From Lentisphaeria bacterium (GTDB lineage: Bacteria; Verrucomicrobiota; Lentisphaeria; Victivallales; UBA1829): a stretch of DNA of 35,771 bases. The notes under the pieces were generated by a model that searched no databases, was not told the DNA's origin, and was given only the letters and a program-made list of their open reading frames with translations. The first letter of the stretch is position 1, and the number at the start of each line of letters is the position of its first letter. Below are positions 25,451-33,098 of the stretch, piece after piece. The stretch is taken from positions 1-35,771 of the forward strand of contig JAFXYP010000084.1 of assembly GCA_017541665.1 (NCBI GenBank), read 5' to 3'. Made by a program: the position numbers and the translations under genes.

Positions 25451-25498
25451 ATGCGATCTGCCCCCGGAACCTTTGCGGGTTTCGGGGGCAGATCGCAT
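25451..25498. terminator. Hairpin element copy 1 (16-bp perfect outer stem)
   Basis: ATGCGATCTGCCCCCG (25451-25466) pairs perfectly with its complement at 25483-25498. The 16-base interior GAACCTTTGCGGGTTT folds further (AACC with GGTT). It sits between convergent gene ends, so it can stop both transcripts. Its CCCCCGGAACC core recurs in two more hairpins of this window. It has no clear T-run. Confidence 0.75.
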
Positions 25499-25502
25499 CG
25501 AC

Positions 25503-26864
25503 TTATTTGAACTGCACCCAGTCGACGTGCATCAGGATTCCATCGGGCATCGTGACGAAGAGGTTATGCACGCCCTTCAGCTGTTTCAGGACAGCGGCGG
25601 AGGCGTCCTGCCATTCGTCTTTTGCCTCGATCGGGATTCTTGCGATCAGCTCGCCGTCCACGGTGTCGGCATGGAACTCGATGACTCCGCTGCCGCCGAC
25701 CCGTGCAAACACGTGGACGATGGCGCTTGACAGATCTTTTTCCCCGAAATCCACGCGGTCGTATTCGATCCAGATCGGACGGCGGTAGTTGTCCCTGTTG
25801 CGGAACACCGTTTTCCATCCGGCGAACGGGTCTTCCGTTCGGTTGTATTCGACCCACACGTGATTGGAGTCTCCGATGGCGGAATAACGGTCGATCTGGA
25901 TCCGGTTGGTCGCCGGAGTGATGCCCACACCGCGCTGCGTCGGCACGATCGGCTGAATGGTCCCATCTTCATTGAACGTCAGATATTCCGCGCAGATGGA
26001 GCGGTTCACATCGTGTTCGCGGCAGTAGTCGTTGTGGTGGTAGAAGAAATACCACTGGCCCTTGTACTCCACGACGGAGTGATGGTTGGTCCAGCAGTCC
26101 GTATTCTGCTCCATGATCTTGCCCTTATACTCGAACGGTCCCAGCGGATTGTCGCCCATGCAGTAGCAGATGCACTCCGTCTGCCGTTCGCACCACGGGA
26201 ACGAATAATAGTATTTGCCGTTGCGTTTGAACATGAACGGACCTTCCTTCAGTCCGTTTCTCGGCACATTGTGATTGACCGTGACGACTTCGGAATCCAG
26301 TTCCAGCATGTTGTCTTTGAGCCTGGCGACGACGAGGACGTTGCCCTGCGCCTGCCAGGTCAGATACGGCGTGCCGTCATCGTCGATGAAGATGCACGGA
26401 TCGATGCCGTTCACGCCGGGGATCGGCTTTTCCTGCGGCACGTACGGGCCTTCGGGCTTGTCGGCGACGGCCACGCCGATCGCATTGCGTCCGTCTTTCT
26501 GGTGGGCAGGGAAATAGAAATAGTATTTCCCGTTTTTGAAGTTGCAGTCGGGAGCCCACATGGAATAGCTCCTGCCATCCACCCACGGCACTTTTTCCTG
26601 GTCCACGATCACCCCGTGGTCGGTCCAGTCGAAGAGATTCTCGGACGAATACACATGGTAGTCCGGCATGTTGAATCCTTTTTTATTCCGCGATCCCGCG
26701 GGCGCCGGGATGTCATGCGACGGGAAAACGTACACCCTGCCGTTGAAGACATGGGCGGACGGGTCGGCGGAGAACGCACCGGAAATCAGCGGATTCTCGG
26801 CGAATGCCGGGATCGCGACCGAAGCCACAAGAATAGCGACGCAAATGGTTTTGTCAAGTTTCAT
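25503..26864 (-). CDS. Secreted GH43 glycosidase with C-terminal CBM6-like domain
   Basis: A 453-residue exported enzyme: Sec signal peptide (cleavage near AFA-E, residue 22), then a five-bladed GH43 propeller and a carbohydrate-binding module. Likely catalytic residues are the Asp of FSADPSAHVF (general base), the Asp of NGIDPCIF (pKa modulator) and the Glu of GLKEGPFMF (general acid). The last 120 residues with WIEYDRVDFGEKDLSSAIVHVFAR, GGSGVIEFH and GVHNLFVTM...MHVDWVQF match CBM6. Such enzymes release arabinose or xylose from plant hemicellulose. The start is the ATG with AAGGAG seven bases upstream; an earlier in-frame ATG would ruin the signal peptide. No sugar transporter or regulator is adjacent. 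Confidence 0.92.
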   Translation of the reverse strand: MKLDKTICVAILVASVAIPAFAENPLISGAFSADPSAHVFNGRVYVFPSHDIPAPAGSRNKKGFNMPDYHVYSSENLFDWTDHGVIVDQEKVPWVDGRSYSMWAPDCNFKNGKYYFYFPAHQKDGRNAIGVAVADKPEGPYVPQEKPIPGVNGIDPCIFIDDDGTPYLTWQAQGNVLVVARLKDNMLELDSEVVTVNHNVPRNGLKEGPFMFKRNGKYYYSFPWCERQTECICYCMGDNPLGPFEYKGKIMEQNTDCWTNHHSVVEYKGQWYFFYHHNDYCREHDVNRSICAEYLTFNEDGTIQPIVPTQRGVGITPATNRIQIDRYSAIGDSNHVWVEYNRTEDPFAGWKTVFRNRDNYRRPIWIEYDRVDFGEKDLSSAIVHVFARVGGSGVIEFHADTVDGELIARIPIEAKDEWQDASAAVLKQLKGVHNLFVTMPDGILMHVDWVQFK

Positions 26865-26948
26865 GGTTTGCTCCTTGTTGCATGGAGTTGTTATGTTTTT
26901 TTCTGAAGGTATTGGTGTTCCCGTCAGCCTGATGGTCATGCCAGTGCC

Positions 26949-28934
26949 TTAGCCCTGATTCTTTCCTTCGGCGTCAGCCCGGTCTCCTTCCCGCAGATGC
27001 CGCCGCAGGATCCGGAGCAGCTCCCGCATCGCGGCGGGACTGCGGTGCACGCTGTGCCCGGAGCGGACGATCATTTCGCTCGCGGCGCCGTCAAGATGGC
27101 TGCTGGAGTACGGCACCACGCCGTCGCTGCCGCCGGCATGGTCGGCCTGGTCCTTGTCACCGATGATCGAATGGTAAACGACTCCTTCCTTGATTGGGGA
27201 ACTCCCGAGAGCCCGGATGAAGGAAGAGTCCGGGTCGAGGTCGTTGAGCCCGGTGAAGGTCTGGCGGGCGTCCGCTCCCAATCCCCCGATGCTGCGCAGC
27301 CTCTCGACCTCCTCTTCGTCGTCCTCGCTGAGTTTCAGGAACATCTCGAAGAAGACGGGAACCTTGTCCAGCAAAGTCTGCGGCAGATGAATGATTCTCG
27401 AACCGAGCCGGGCGATCGACATCTGGGCCATCTCGGACCCCTTGTGCGGCACGGCCATAAAGACCGCGCGGTGGACAAACGGCAGAGCAGGAAGAACGGC
27501 GTAGTCCTCCGCCAGTTCCAGCTCTTCGGGCGACAGTTTGGAGCAAAGCTCGTCCCATGTGCGCTGCGTCACCTGTTCCAGGATGTAGTGCGGATCATCC
27601 TGAAGCAGCGTACGGGTAACGAGGCCGCCCATGCTGTGTCCGACCAGCACCATCCGGTCAAAATTTGCGCGTGTTTCCGGTGTGGTCGCGAGTTCCTCCC
27701 GCGCCGCCAGCAGCGCCTTTCGCAGGTTGCCGGCGGAGGCCAGTACCGGCACGCCGCTGGAATAGGAGTAGAACCAGAACTGATAACGTTTCCGGATCAT
27801 CGGGTCATTCTTCAGCGAATTGATCATCTGCACCCATGTATTGGGACTGGACATCAACCCGTGAATGAATACCACGGGGATCTTGCCCGGCTGGTACGGT
27901 TCGACCAGATACAGCCCGGAGTTGTCTTCCTGCGTGTCGGACTCCAGCATGACGGAGAGCAGATTGCGGTCGGGCAAATCGTTCAGGAAACAGGCGAGCG
28001 GGGTGGAGAAGTCCAACGCCAGCGGCCAGTTGTCGGACGACATCGAATCCAGTTCCATCGGTACCGTCTCCTGCAACGAAGTGTCCAGATAATTCAGCCT
28101 TACTTTCAGATTGTGCGAGTCGGATTCCGTGACTTCCAGGGTCAATGTGACCGGGATCGTCATCCCCTTCGGAGTTTTCAGCGACTTATGGAACTGCTGC
28201 GGCACGACCCGTCCGACCAGAGGGATCCCGAGGCCGGATTGCCGGTTCTTCTGCATCAGCGCCTTGACGATATAATCGGAACAGAGTGTGAATTCCTCGA
28301 CCGATTTGACGGGGACGGAAAGACGGTAACGCGGCTCTTCGAAGAAATAACGCCGGCCTTCCAGATCCGACAGGCTGAAGGAATCGTTCGCAAGCAGCTT
28401 ATGCGACTTCAGATAGCGGAATATCCCGTGGCAGGAGTCGTTGTAGATCTCCATCATCCGGAAAGCGGAAAAATTATAAGACGAGACATCCGTGTCCAGC
28501 AGGACGAAGAATGCCTTGCAGGAGTAATAGAGTGCCGAAAGCTGGCAGCGGATCGCCGTTTCCTCGTCTTTCTCCTTTGCCGCGATGCTGTTGCAGAAAT
28601 CGGCCGCGATCCGCAGGAATTTCGGATCCTCGGATATCATATAATAATCGTTGAGTTTGTGCAGCGTTCCTTCCGGATCCTTGGTGAAGTCTTCCTGCTC
28701 CATGTTGCCCCGCAGGAAGTTCTCGGATTCGAAGGAAAGACCATCACGTGAAAAAGAATCTTCGTGGTAATACTGGCTCTTCTCCGACGCCGATGCGGTC
28801 TCGACCGTGACCACGCGGCTGCTGAACATGGAACATGAGGTCAGCAGCAGCCACGCCGCCGCCATTGCCGGCAGCGCGATTTGTCTCTTACGGAAATAAC
28901 CGGATCGCCTGTCGACTCCAATTTTCTTTTTCAT
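26949..28934 (-). CDS. Lipoprotein alpha/beta-hydrolase (lipase-like)
   Basis: About 661 residues. A basic N-terminus (MKKKIGVDRRSGYFRKR), a hydrophobic stretch and lipobox LTSC (Cys34) mark a lipoprotein. The N-terminal 330 residues match no family I know. The C-terminal half is an alpha/beta hydrolase: oxyanion strand VVFIHGLMSSPNTW, nucleophile elbow VGHSMGGLV (Ser near 432), acid in GGSDGVVPYSSS (Asp near 602) and His in SGHSVHRSP (near 626). PGAP1-like or triacylglycerol lipase-like esterases share this layout. A face-out lipoprotein esterase is a reasonable inference; substrate unknown. A start at 29015 is open in frame but has a less plausible N-terminus. No strong binding site precedes either. 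Confidence 0.82.
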   Translation of the reverse strand: MKKKIGVDRRSGYFRKRQIALPAMAAAWLLLTSCSMFSSRVVTVETASASEKSQYYHEDSFSRDGLSFESENFLRGNMEQEDFTKDPEGTLHKLNDYYMISEDPKFLRIAADFCNSIAAKEKDEETAIRCQLSALYYSCKAFFVLLDTDVSSYNFSAFRMMEIYNDSCHGIFRYLKSHKLLANDSFSLSDLEGRRYFFEEPRYRLSVPVKSVEEFTLCSDYIVKALMQKNRQSGLGIPLVGRVVPQQFHKSLKTPKGMTIPVTLTLEVTESDSHNLKVRLNYLDTSLQETVPMELDSMSSDNWPLALDFSTPLACFLNDLPDRNLLSVMLESDTQEDNSGLYLVEPYQPGKIPVVFIHGLMSSPNTWVQMINSLKNDPMIRKRYQFWFYSYSSGVPVLASAGNLRKALLAAREELATTPETRANFDRMVLVGHSMGGLVTRTLLQDDPHYILEQVTQRTWDELCSKLSPEELELAEDYAVLPALPFVHRAVFMAVPHKGSEMAQMSIARLGSRIIHLPQTLLDKVPVFFEMFLKLSEDDEEEVERLRSIGGLGADARQTFTGLNDLDPDSSFIRALGSSPIKEGVVYHSIIGDKDQADHAGGSDGVVPYSSSHLDGAASEMIVRSGHSVHRSPAAMRELLRILRRHLREGDRADAEGKNQG

Positions 28935-28990
28935 GACTTTTTGTTTCTTCGTTCTGTGTTTGTCTTGTTGTCTGCTTCGCATCCCGACAG

Positions 28991-29006
28991 CCCCGCGTCC
29001 GCGGGG
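28991..29006. other. GC hairpin between budA and the lipase gene
   Basis: CCCCGCG and CGCGGGG pair across two bases within the 154-base budA-lipase gap. There is no T-run on the minus strand. It may be part of the lipase leader. Confidence 0.3.
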
Positions 29007-29088
29007 TGACAGCATCCGGCCGGCAGGATCGGCGCGAGAAAAAGGCAGGCGAGAAGAAGCCGATGTTTTGCCGGCAGGTTCGGATGTC

Positions 29089-29811
29089 TCATCGTTCCGC
29101 TTCCGCCTTCTTCCGTTCCCGACTCCAGTCCCGGTTCAGGTCAAGTCCCGCGAACGTGTCCGGCGAGTCCGGCAGACGGATCAGGAAATCGCCCGCATGG
29201 CAGAACCCCAAATCCCCTTCGAGCAGGGAGAAGTTGACCACATGGCCGCCATGCTTCCGGTCTTCATCCATGAAGTGAAGATGCCAGCCCGGGGCGTTGA
29301 TGCCTTCGATGTATCCCGGGAGCCGGAATCCGACCAGATCGCCGCGAACGTCCGCGAATTCGAACACGGCTTCCTCTTTTGCTGCCTCCGCCAGCCCGAT
29401 GCCGTCCTTTTCCTGGCGTCGGACCGTCCTGACTTTCATGAAGTCGAATTTGCCGGACAGGCGAACCGCAAGCGGATAGTCTTTCCGGGGGCAGCATTCG
29501 TTCATCCTCGCCTCGAATTGCTCATAGCTCGGGATGCCGGCGAGCCTCAGGGTGTCCTCGGCATGGAAATCGGCGATCGTCCCAAATGGAATCGTCTCGT
29601 CGTCTCCCGGCAGATAGACCTGTCCGTCGGCGCACGCCTGGTAGACCACGCCATCGATCATCTGCATCTCGCCGTCAAGCCGATCCATCGTCGCGATCGC
29701 CAGATTGCCGAGCCGTTTGGCCTCGCCGACGCTGACGATTCCGCCATAGTGACCGCCCAGCAGAACGTTGAACAGCGAAATCTGGGTGAATTGTCTGTTT
29801 TTCCTGCACAT
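29089..29811 (-). CDS. budA: Alpha-acetolactate decarboxylase
   Basis: A 240-residue enzyme that converts acetolactate to acetoin. The metal ligands H177, H179 (GWHLHF) and H190 (KHGGHV) have the same 2/11 spacing as the characterised Brevibacillus enzyme. E48 in DRLDGEM and R128 in DFMKVRTV fall at the same offset as that enzyme's catalytic Glu65 and Arg145. The N-terminus FTQISLFNVLLGGHYGG is also typical. There is no signal peptide with the chosen start (ATG with AGGG upstream). Acetolactate synthase and butanediol dehydrogenase are not adjacent, so acetoin formation or simply removal of excess acetolactate is possible. The gene stands alone under its own strong promoter. Confidence 0.92.
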   Translation of the reverse strand: MCRKNRQFTQISLFNVLLGGHYGGIVSVGEAKRLGNLAIATMDRLDGEMQMIDGVVYQACADGQVYLPGDDETIPFGTIADFHAEDTLRLAGIPSYEQFEARMNECCPRKDYPLAVRLSGKFDFMKVRTVRRQEKDGIGLAEAAKEEAVFEFADVRGDLVGFRLPGYIEGINAPGWHLHFMDEDRKHGGHVVNFSLLEGDLGFCHAGDFLIRLPDSPDTFAGLDLNRDWSRERKKAEAER

Positions 29812-29869
29812 TGCCCTTTTCCCTCTGATTCTTTCCGCTTCCCGTGTTTCATTCCATTCAGGCAGCGGG

Positions 29870-29887
29870 ATTGGCTGAATTGGCTGA
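29870..29887 (-). promoter_or_regulatory. 9-bp tandem repeat at the budA start site
   Basis: ATTGGCTGA occurs twice head to tail (29870-29878, 29879-29887), directly downstream of the -10 box and covering the expected transcription start. Its position suits a repressor operator. No regulator gene is next to it. Confidence 0.4.
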
Positions 29888-29916
29888 AATATACACCCGC
29901 ATGCGCGCGAAATCAA
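29888..29916 (-). promoter_or_regulatory. Predicted strong budA promoter
   Basis: TTGATT (29911-29916) and TATATT (29888-29893) with a 17-base spacer ending in GCGGGTG. The leader is about 70 bases. Confidence 0.65.
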
Positions 29917-29996
29917 GGCGGATCATTCATATTTCTGTGAGATTGAATCGGCGTACCGGGCTCGCGCCGACTCCTCAATGCGCATACTGCGCATAC

Positions 29997-30031
29997 AAAA
30001 AAGCATGTCCGGCCGGTTTGACCGGACATGC
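29997..30031 (-). terminator. Rho-independent terminator of the LolA-like/coiled-coil pair
   Basis: On the minus strand GCATGTCCGG pairs perfectly with CCGGACATGC over 9 bases and is followed at once by six T residues. It lies 35 bases after the coiled-coil gene. Confidence 0.9.
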
Positions 30032-30065
30032 CTGATGGTTTTCGGGAAATCCGTTCGGAAGATGC

Positions 30066-30776
30066 TTAACTGTTGCTTTCTTTCATCTTTTCGAGCGTCT
30101 TCTGCGCAGCTTCGAGCTTCAGCTGCAGGTCGATTACGTCCTGCGCCTGGTTGTCGCGCTTTGCGCCCAGAGTGTCCACTTCTTTCAGGAGTTTGTTGCG
30201 GACGGCTCCGTTGTTATTGCTGGTTTTAACGCGGAACCCCCATGGATTGTCGATGCTGACCTGATTGGTGCTGAGGGTTGACACGAGTGCGCCACGGTCC
30301 TGCCTGACGGTGCTTTCCGTATTCTGAAGCTTTTTCTTGGCTTCTTCGAGCTGAAGCTCAAGCTTGCGGACCGTCTGCTCCTGCTGGCTGATTCGCCTTT
30401 CCCTGTTGCGTTTGTCCTGTTCGGCCTGTTGCTTCTGCTCCTTTGCCTTCTGTTTTTCCGCTGCCTTCCGATTGGCCTTTTTCTGGTCTTCCAACTTCTT
30501 TTCGTAGTTGGCAGCCTCTTCCGGATCGTAGTTGAAATATTTCTGGACTTTATCCGGCATGTCGGTGAAACGAACGAAGGAACATCCATCTTTGTGACCG
30601 AAGGTGATCCCGTTCGGCTTCCTGTCGAGGATGAACGCATCCTTGAGGACTTTTCCGCTTTTCAGCTTGAGGTCATGCTTTTCCGCTTTATCCGTATCTG
30701 CGGCAAACACGGCCGTGCCGGCAAACAGGAGAGCGAGAGCCGCCAGAACAGCAAAACGTGCGGTAATCTTCTTCAT
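30066..30776 (-). CDS. Secreted coiled-coil protein of PVC type, function unknown
   Basis: A 236-residue exported protein: Sec signal peptide (to about AVFA, residue 25), then a small domain LKLKSGKVLKDAFILDRKPNGITFGHKDG...FTDMPDKVQKYFNYDPEEAANYE, then a charged Lys/Glu/Gln-rich coiled coil (about 90-145) and a second helix at the C-terminus (about 195-235). The pattern of a short beta domain ending in YDPEEAA resembles N-terminal domains I associate with Verrucomicrobia/Lentisphaera secreted proteins; no function is known. AAGGAG suits the ATG at 30776, which shares one base with the stop of the upstream lipoprotein gene (TGATG); ATG at 30779 is an alternative. Translational coupling suggests a shared envelope task. 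Confidence 0.75.
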   Translation of the reverse strand: MKKITARFAVLAALALLFAGTAVFAADTDKAEKHDLKLKSGKVLKDAFILDRKPNGITFGHKDGCSFVRFTDMPDKVQKYFNYDPEEAANYEKKLEDQKKANRKAAEKQKAKEQKQQAEQDKRNRERRISQQEQTVRKLELQLEEAKKKLQNTESTVRQDRGALVSTLSTNQVSIDNPWGFRVKTSNNNGAVRNKLLKEVDTLGAKRDNQAQDVIDLQLKLEAAQKTLEKMKESNS

Positions 30777-31522
30777 CATTTGTCTCCTTCCGTGATGCTG
30801 AATTGTTCGGGCTTCCGGAATACGCTCTCGGAGATGTCGACGTTCGTTTCAAACGAGATCAGCGACAGCTTCGTGGCCCCATCCGGCGAGAAACGGAACA
30901 TTTCCGACGGGATCGTGACATCGTCGTCGAAGGTGGCGTAGTCGAAATACTGCATCGTGTAAACGCCGTCCTCTCTGGCGATTTCGAATTGACGGACCAT
31001 GTCGGTGTACTTTCCGATCCAGAGTTTCGCCCTGATGTCCTTTTCTTTGCGGAAAACAGCCTCGATCACATCGCATTCCTCGCCGCAGACGTCCTCGGTT
31101 TCCTCAAGAAGCGTGGCATCGGTGAAGATCTCCTGAAAGTCCACCTTGAACGGGATCGTCTGAAGCAGGGCGCCATGCATCTCCTTGATGTCGTCCTTCG
31201 TCATGTCGATCACTTCCCCGCGTACATACATCCAGCCGGACTTGCCGTTCAGGCAGAACACCGCGGAATCCTCGTCATCCAGCACGTCAATGCGGACTTT
31301 GTCCGGCGCCTGGAAACGGATCGTGGCCGAGTCTCCGTCGCCGAATTCGTACTCGATTTGCGCGGTTTTGATATTGGATGCGGCCTCGTCGGGCGCAATG
31401 GCGTCCTCGGCTTCGTCGAACACGTTGTCCGCGGGGGTGCGGAAAAGTCCGCACGCCGACAGGAACACGCCGGCTGTCACAGCCGCAACCGCAAGCACGG
31501 TGCGGCAAATCTGGTGTTTCAT
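30776..31522 (-). CDS. LolA/LppX-fold lipoprotein
   Basis: A 248-residue lipoprotein: signal segment and lipobox LSAC (Cys about 24). The rest reads as an LolA-type half-barrel: IKTAQIEYEFGDGDSATIRFQAPDKVRIDV, FCLNGKSGWMYV, IDFPF-like FKVDFQEIF, DVIEAVFRKEKDIRAKLWIGKYTDMVRQFEI. Members of this clan carry lipids or lipoproteins in the periplasm. The LolA role itself is unlikely, since LolA is not lipidated, so a carrier or sensor function is inferred. A CGEEC pair could form a disulfide. Start with AGGAG seven bases upstream. It has its own promoter in the short gap after lemA and is coupled to the coiled-coil gene. Confidence 0.7.
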   Translation of the reverse strand: MKHQICRTVLAVAAVTAGVFLSACGLFRTPADNVFDEAEDAIAPDEAASNIKTAQIEYEFGDGDSATIRFQAPDKVRIDVLDDEDSAVFCLNGKSGWMYVRGEVIDMTKDDIKEMHGALLQTIPFKVDFQEIFTDATLLEETEDVCGEECDVIEAVFRKEKDIRAKLWIGKYTDMVRQFEIAREDGVYTMQYFDYATFDDDVTIPSEMFRFSPDGATKLSLISFETNVDISESVFRKPEQFSITEGDK

Positions 31523-31606
31523 TGTCTGCTCCTGGTTTGCTGTTTGTTCCGGGGAGCATCCGCGGCCATTCAACGGATGCTCATGACCGGATGTTTGTTT
31601 GTCCAT

Positions 31607-31634
31607 AATATATCACTGCATGAATAAAATACAA
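31607..31634 (-). promoter_or_regulatory. Predicted promoter of the LolA-like gene
   Basis: TTGTAT (31629-31634) and TATATT (31607-31612), 16-base spacer, squeezed between the lemA stop and the gene; same hexamers and spacing as the ydbH promoter. Confidence 0.55.
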
Positions 31635-31638
31635 GACC

Positions 31639-32235
31639 TCAGTCACCGATTATCTCCGTCTCCGCCTCATCCGGCACGGCCTCGCCATGCTCCTCTGCGG
31701 AGACCTTCGGCGGCTCGAATGGCTCACGGGGCAAAAAGCCGATGCGCCCGGCAATATGTGAGACGAGGAATCCGCCGGTGCACATATTGTAAATTTCGAC
31801 GTTGTCGTTGTATCTCTTGCGGGATGCCGCAATGCGCTTTTCGGCGTCGGCAAGCTCGATCTGAAGTCGAATAAAATCTTCATCGGCATTCAGTTCGGGA
31901 CAACTTGTCGCGGTGGCGAGCAGTCGGCCGAGCGCGGCCGTCAGGGCTTCCTCGGATTCTGCCCTTGCCGGGGGAGTTGTGGCGACGGCAAGTCTGCCGA
32001 GGGCATCGGCGATGCCGGTGAAGACTTCTTCCTCATCCGGGGCACGCTCCTTCACGGTCGAAACCAGGTCGGGTACCAAATCCGCGCGGCTCCGAAGCTG
32101 CGCATCGAGGTCCGCCCAATCCTTTTGGGCGACTTCATTCATGGAAACCAGACCGATGTACTGAGAGAAGAACAAATAGACGCCGAGAAGAGCGAGTGCG
32201 ACAACGGCGATGACGATGCATGCTGACGGTTTCAT
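31639..32235 (-). CDS. lemA: LemA family membrane protein
   Basis: A 198-residue protein with one N-terminal membrane helix (about 5-25), then the LemA helical bundle: VAQKDWADLDAQLRSRADLVPDLVSTVK, and further on RLQIELADAEKRIAASRKRYNDNVEIYN, the family signature, ending in GRIGFLPREPFE. LemA proteins occur in the inner membrane facing outward; their job is unclear. The acidic C-terminal tail (about 25 residues) is longer than usual. AAAGGA stands 11 bases before the ATG; an in-frame ATG at 32355 lies at the promoter and is not used. Confidence 0.9.
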   Translation of the reverse strand: MKPSACIVIAVVALALLGVYLFFSQYIGLVSMNEVAQKDWADLDAQLRSRADLVPDLVSTVKERAPDEEEVFTGIADALGRLAVATTPPARAESEEALTAALGRLLATATSCPELNADEDFIRLQIELADAEKRIAASRKRYNDNVEIYNMCTGGFLVSHIAGRIGFLPREPFEPPKVSAEEHGEAVPDEAETEIIGD

Positions 32236-32346
32236 GACGGTTGTTGTCCTTTCCTGGAAGCTGCCGTGGAATGCACGCACCCCATAAAGACGGCTCGTTT
32301 CATGATGGCCTTTCCTGATATTGGTCGGTGTTTCGTTGTCCGTAAA

Positions 32347-32375
32347 AAGATACACCCGCCTACGGAAAAAAACAA
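32347..32375 (-). promoter_or_regulatory. Predicted lemA promoter with inverted repeat over the -10 box
   Basis: TTGTTT (32370-32375) and TATCTT (32347-32352) with 17 bases between, ending in GCGGGTG as at budA. TCCGTA (32339-32344) and TACGGA (32361-32366) form an inverted repeat around the -10 box, a possible operator. A second hairpin AGCCGGAA/TTCCGGCT (32375-32382, 32392-32399) lies just upstream. Confidence 0.55.
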
Positions 32376-32486
32376 GCCGGAAGCGAATCTTTTCCGGCTA
32401 AGATTTCGGGGTGGGCAAACGTCTAATGATATGAATGCTTCCGAACCGGAACAGTCGCGAGGGCCAACAACATAGGAATCCAAGAT

Positions 32487-33014
32487 ATGAACATTTCAAA
32501 ACCGTGGATGAAGGTCATCTTCATCATTGTCCTGCTTCTCATCATTCTGCCGCTGGTACTGTTTGCCCTCATACAGTTTGCGCCTCCGGTACAGGACCAG
32601 CCCGGCACAGCCGACAATTCCGATTCCGGGAGTCCCACAACCAGGGAACGCCGTGCAAAACGGGAAACCCGTGCATTCCGGCAGGAAACGACGGTCATGG
32701 AAACGGAGCCGGAGCAAAACTTCGAGGGAGTTGGGGCTGTTGTTCCCAATGCGCCCAGGTCGAAGCAGGCAACGCCTTATCGGCCCGGCACGGTTCCCGG
32801 AGATTCCGGCGTGATGGTTCAGTACGCCGGTTCGCCGGATGATATGGTGAGCGGGCCTGTGCCGCCTCCGGAGGAAGATCTTTGGGGCGGGGCGGTCCTG
32901 CCTCCGATGACACCGGAGCAGATGAGAGGGATCGGCGGGGTAAGACGCGTTGATCCCGACGATCCATTCTTCCGGCAGGACATCCCGAATCCATTCGCAG
33001 ACGGATCGTTCTAA
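32487..33014 (+). CDS. Membrane-anchored protein of unknown function
   Basis: A 175-residue protein I do not recognise. A membrane helix (about 8-31) follows a short MNISKPWMK start; the rest is hydrophilic and Pro-rich, with little predicted structure: a Ser/Thr/Arg segment (about 43-68), a Pro/Gly middle part and a C-terminus with VRRVDPDDPFFRQDIPNPF. It could be a small envelope scaffold. AGGA nine bases before the ATG supports the start. It diverges from lemA and converges on the reductase operon at hairpin copy 2. Lower confidence because no family is seen. Confidence 0.6.
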   Translation: MNISKPWMKVIFIIVLLLIILPLVLFALIQFAPPVQDQPGTADNSDSGSPTTRERRAKRETRAFRQETTVMETEPEQNFEGVGAVVPNAPRSKQATPYRPGTVPGDSGVMVQYAGSPDDMVSGPVPPPEEDLWGGAVLPPMTPEQMRGIGGVRRVDPDDPFFRQDIPNPFADGSF

Positions 33015-33015
33015 C

Positions 33016-33064
33016 ACGTTCAGTCCCCCCCCGGAACCATCGCTGGCTTCGGGGGACTGAACGT
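33016..33064. terminator. Hairpin element copy 2
   Basis: ACGTTCAGT plus a C-run pairs with a G-run plus ACTGAACGT (left arm 33016-33029, right arm 33051-33064). The inner part CCGGAACCATCGCTGGCTTCGG folds on with one G-U and one A-C position and a TCGC loop. Eight C against five G leaves a bulge. It lies between convergent gene ends. Confidence 0.75.
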
Positions 33065-33098
33065 TTATGATTGTCGTTGCGTTAAATAAGCGGTTCGT

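Noticed and set aside
23444..25498. Long minus-strand frame opposite the flavoenzyme gene
   Set aside because: Antisense shadow; it would also run through the 16-bp hairpin.
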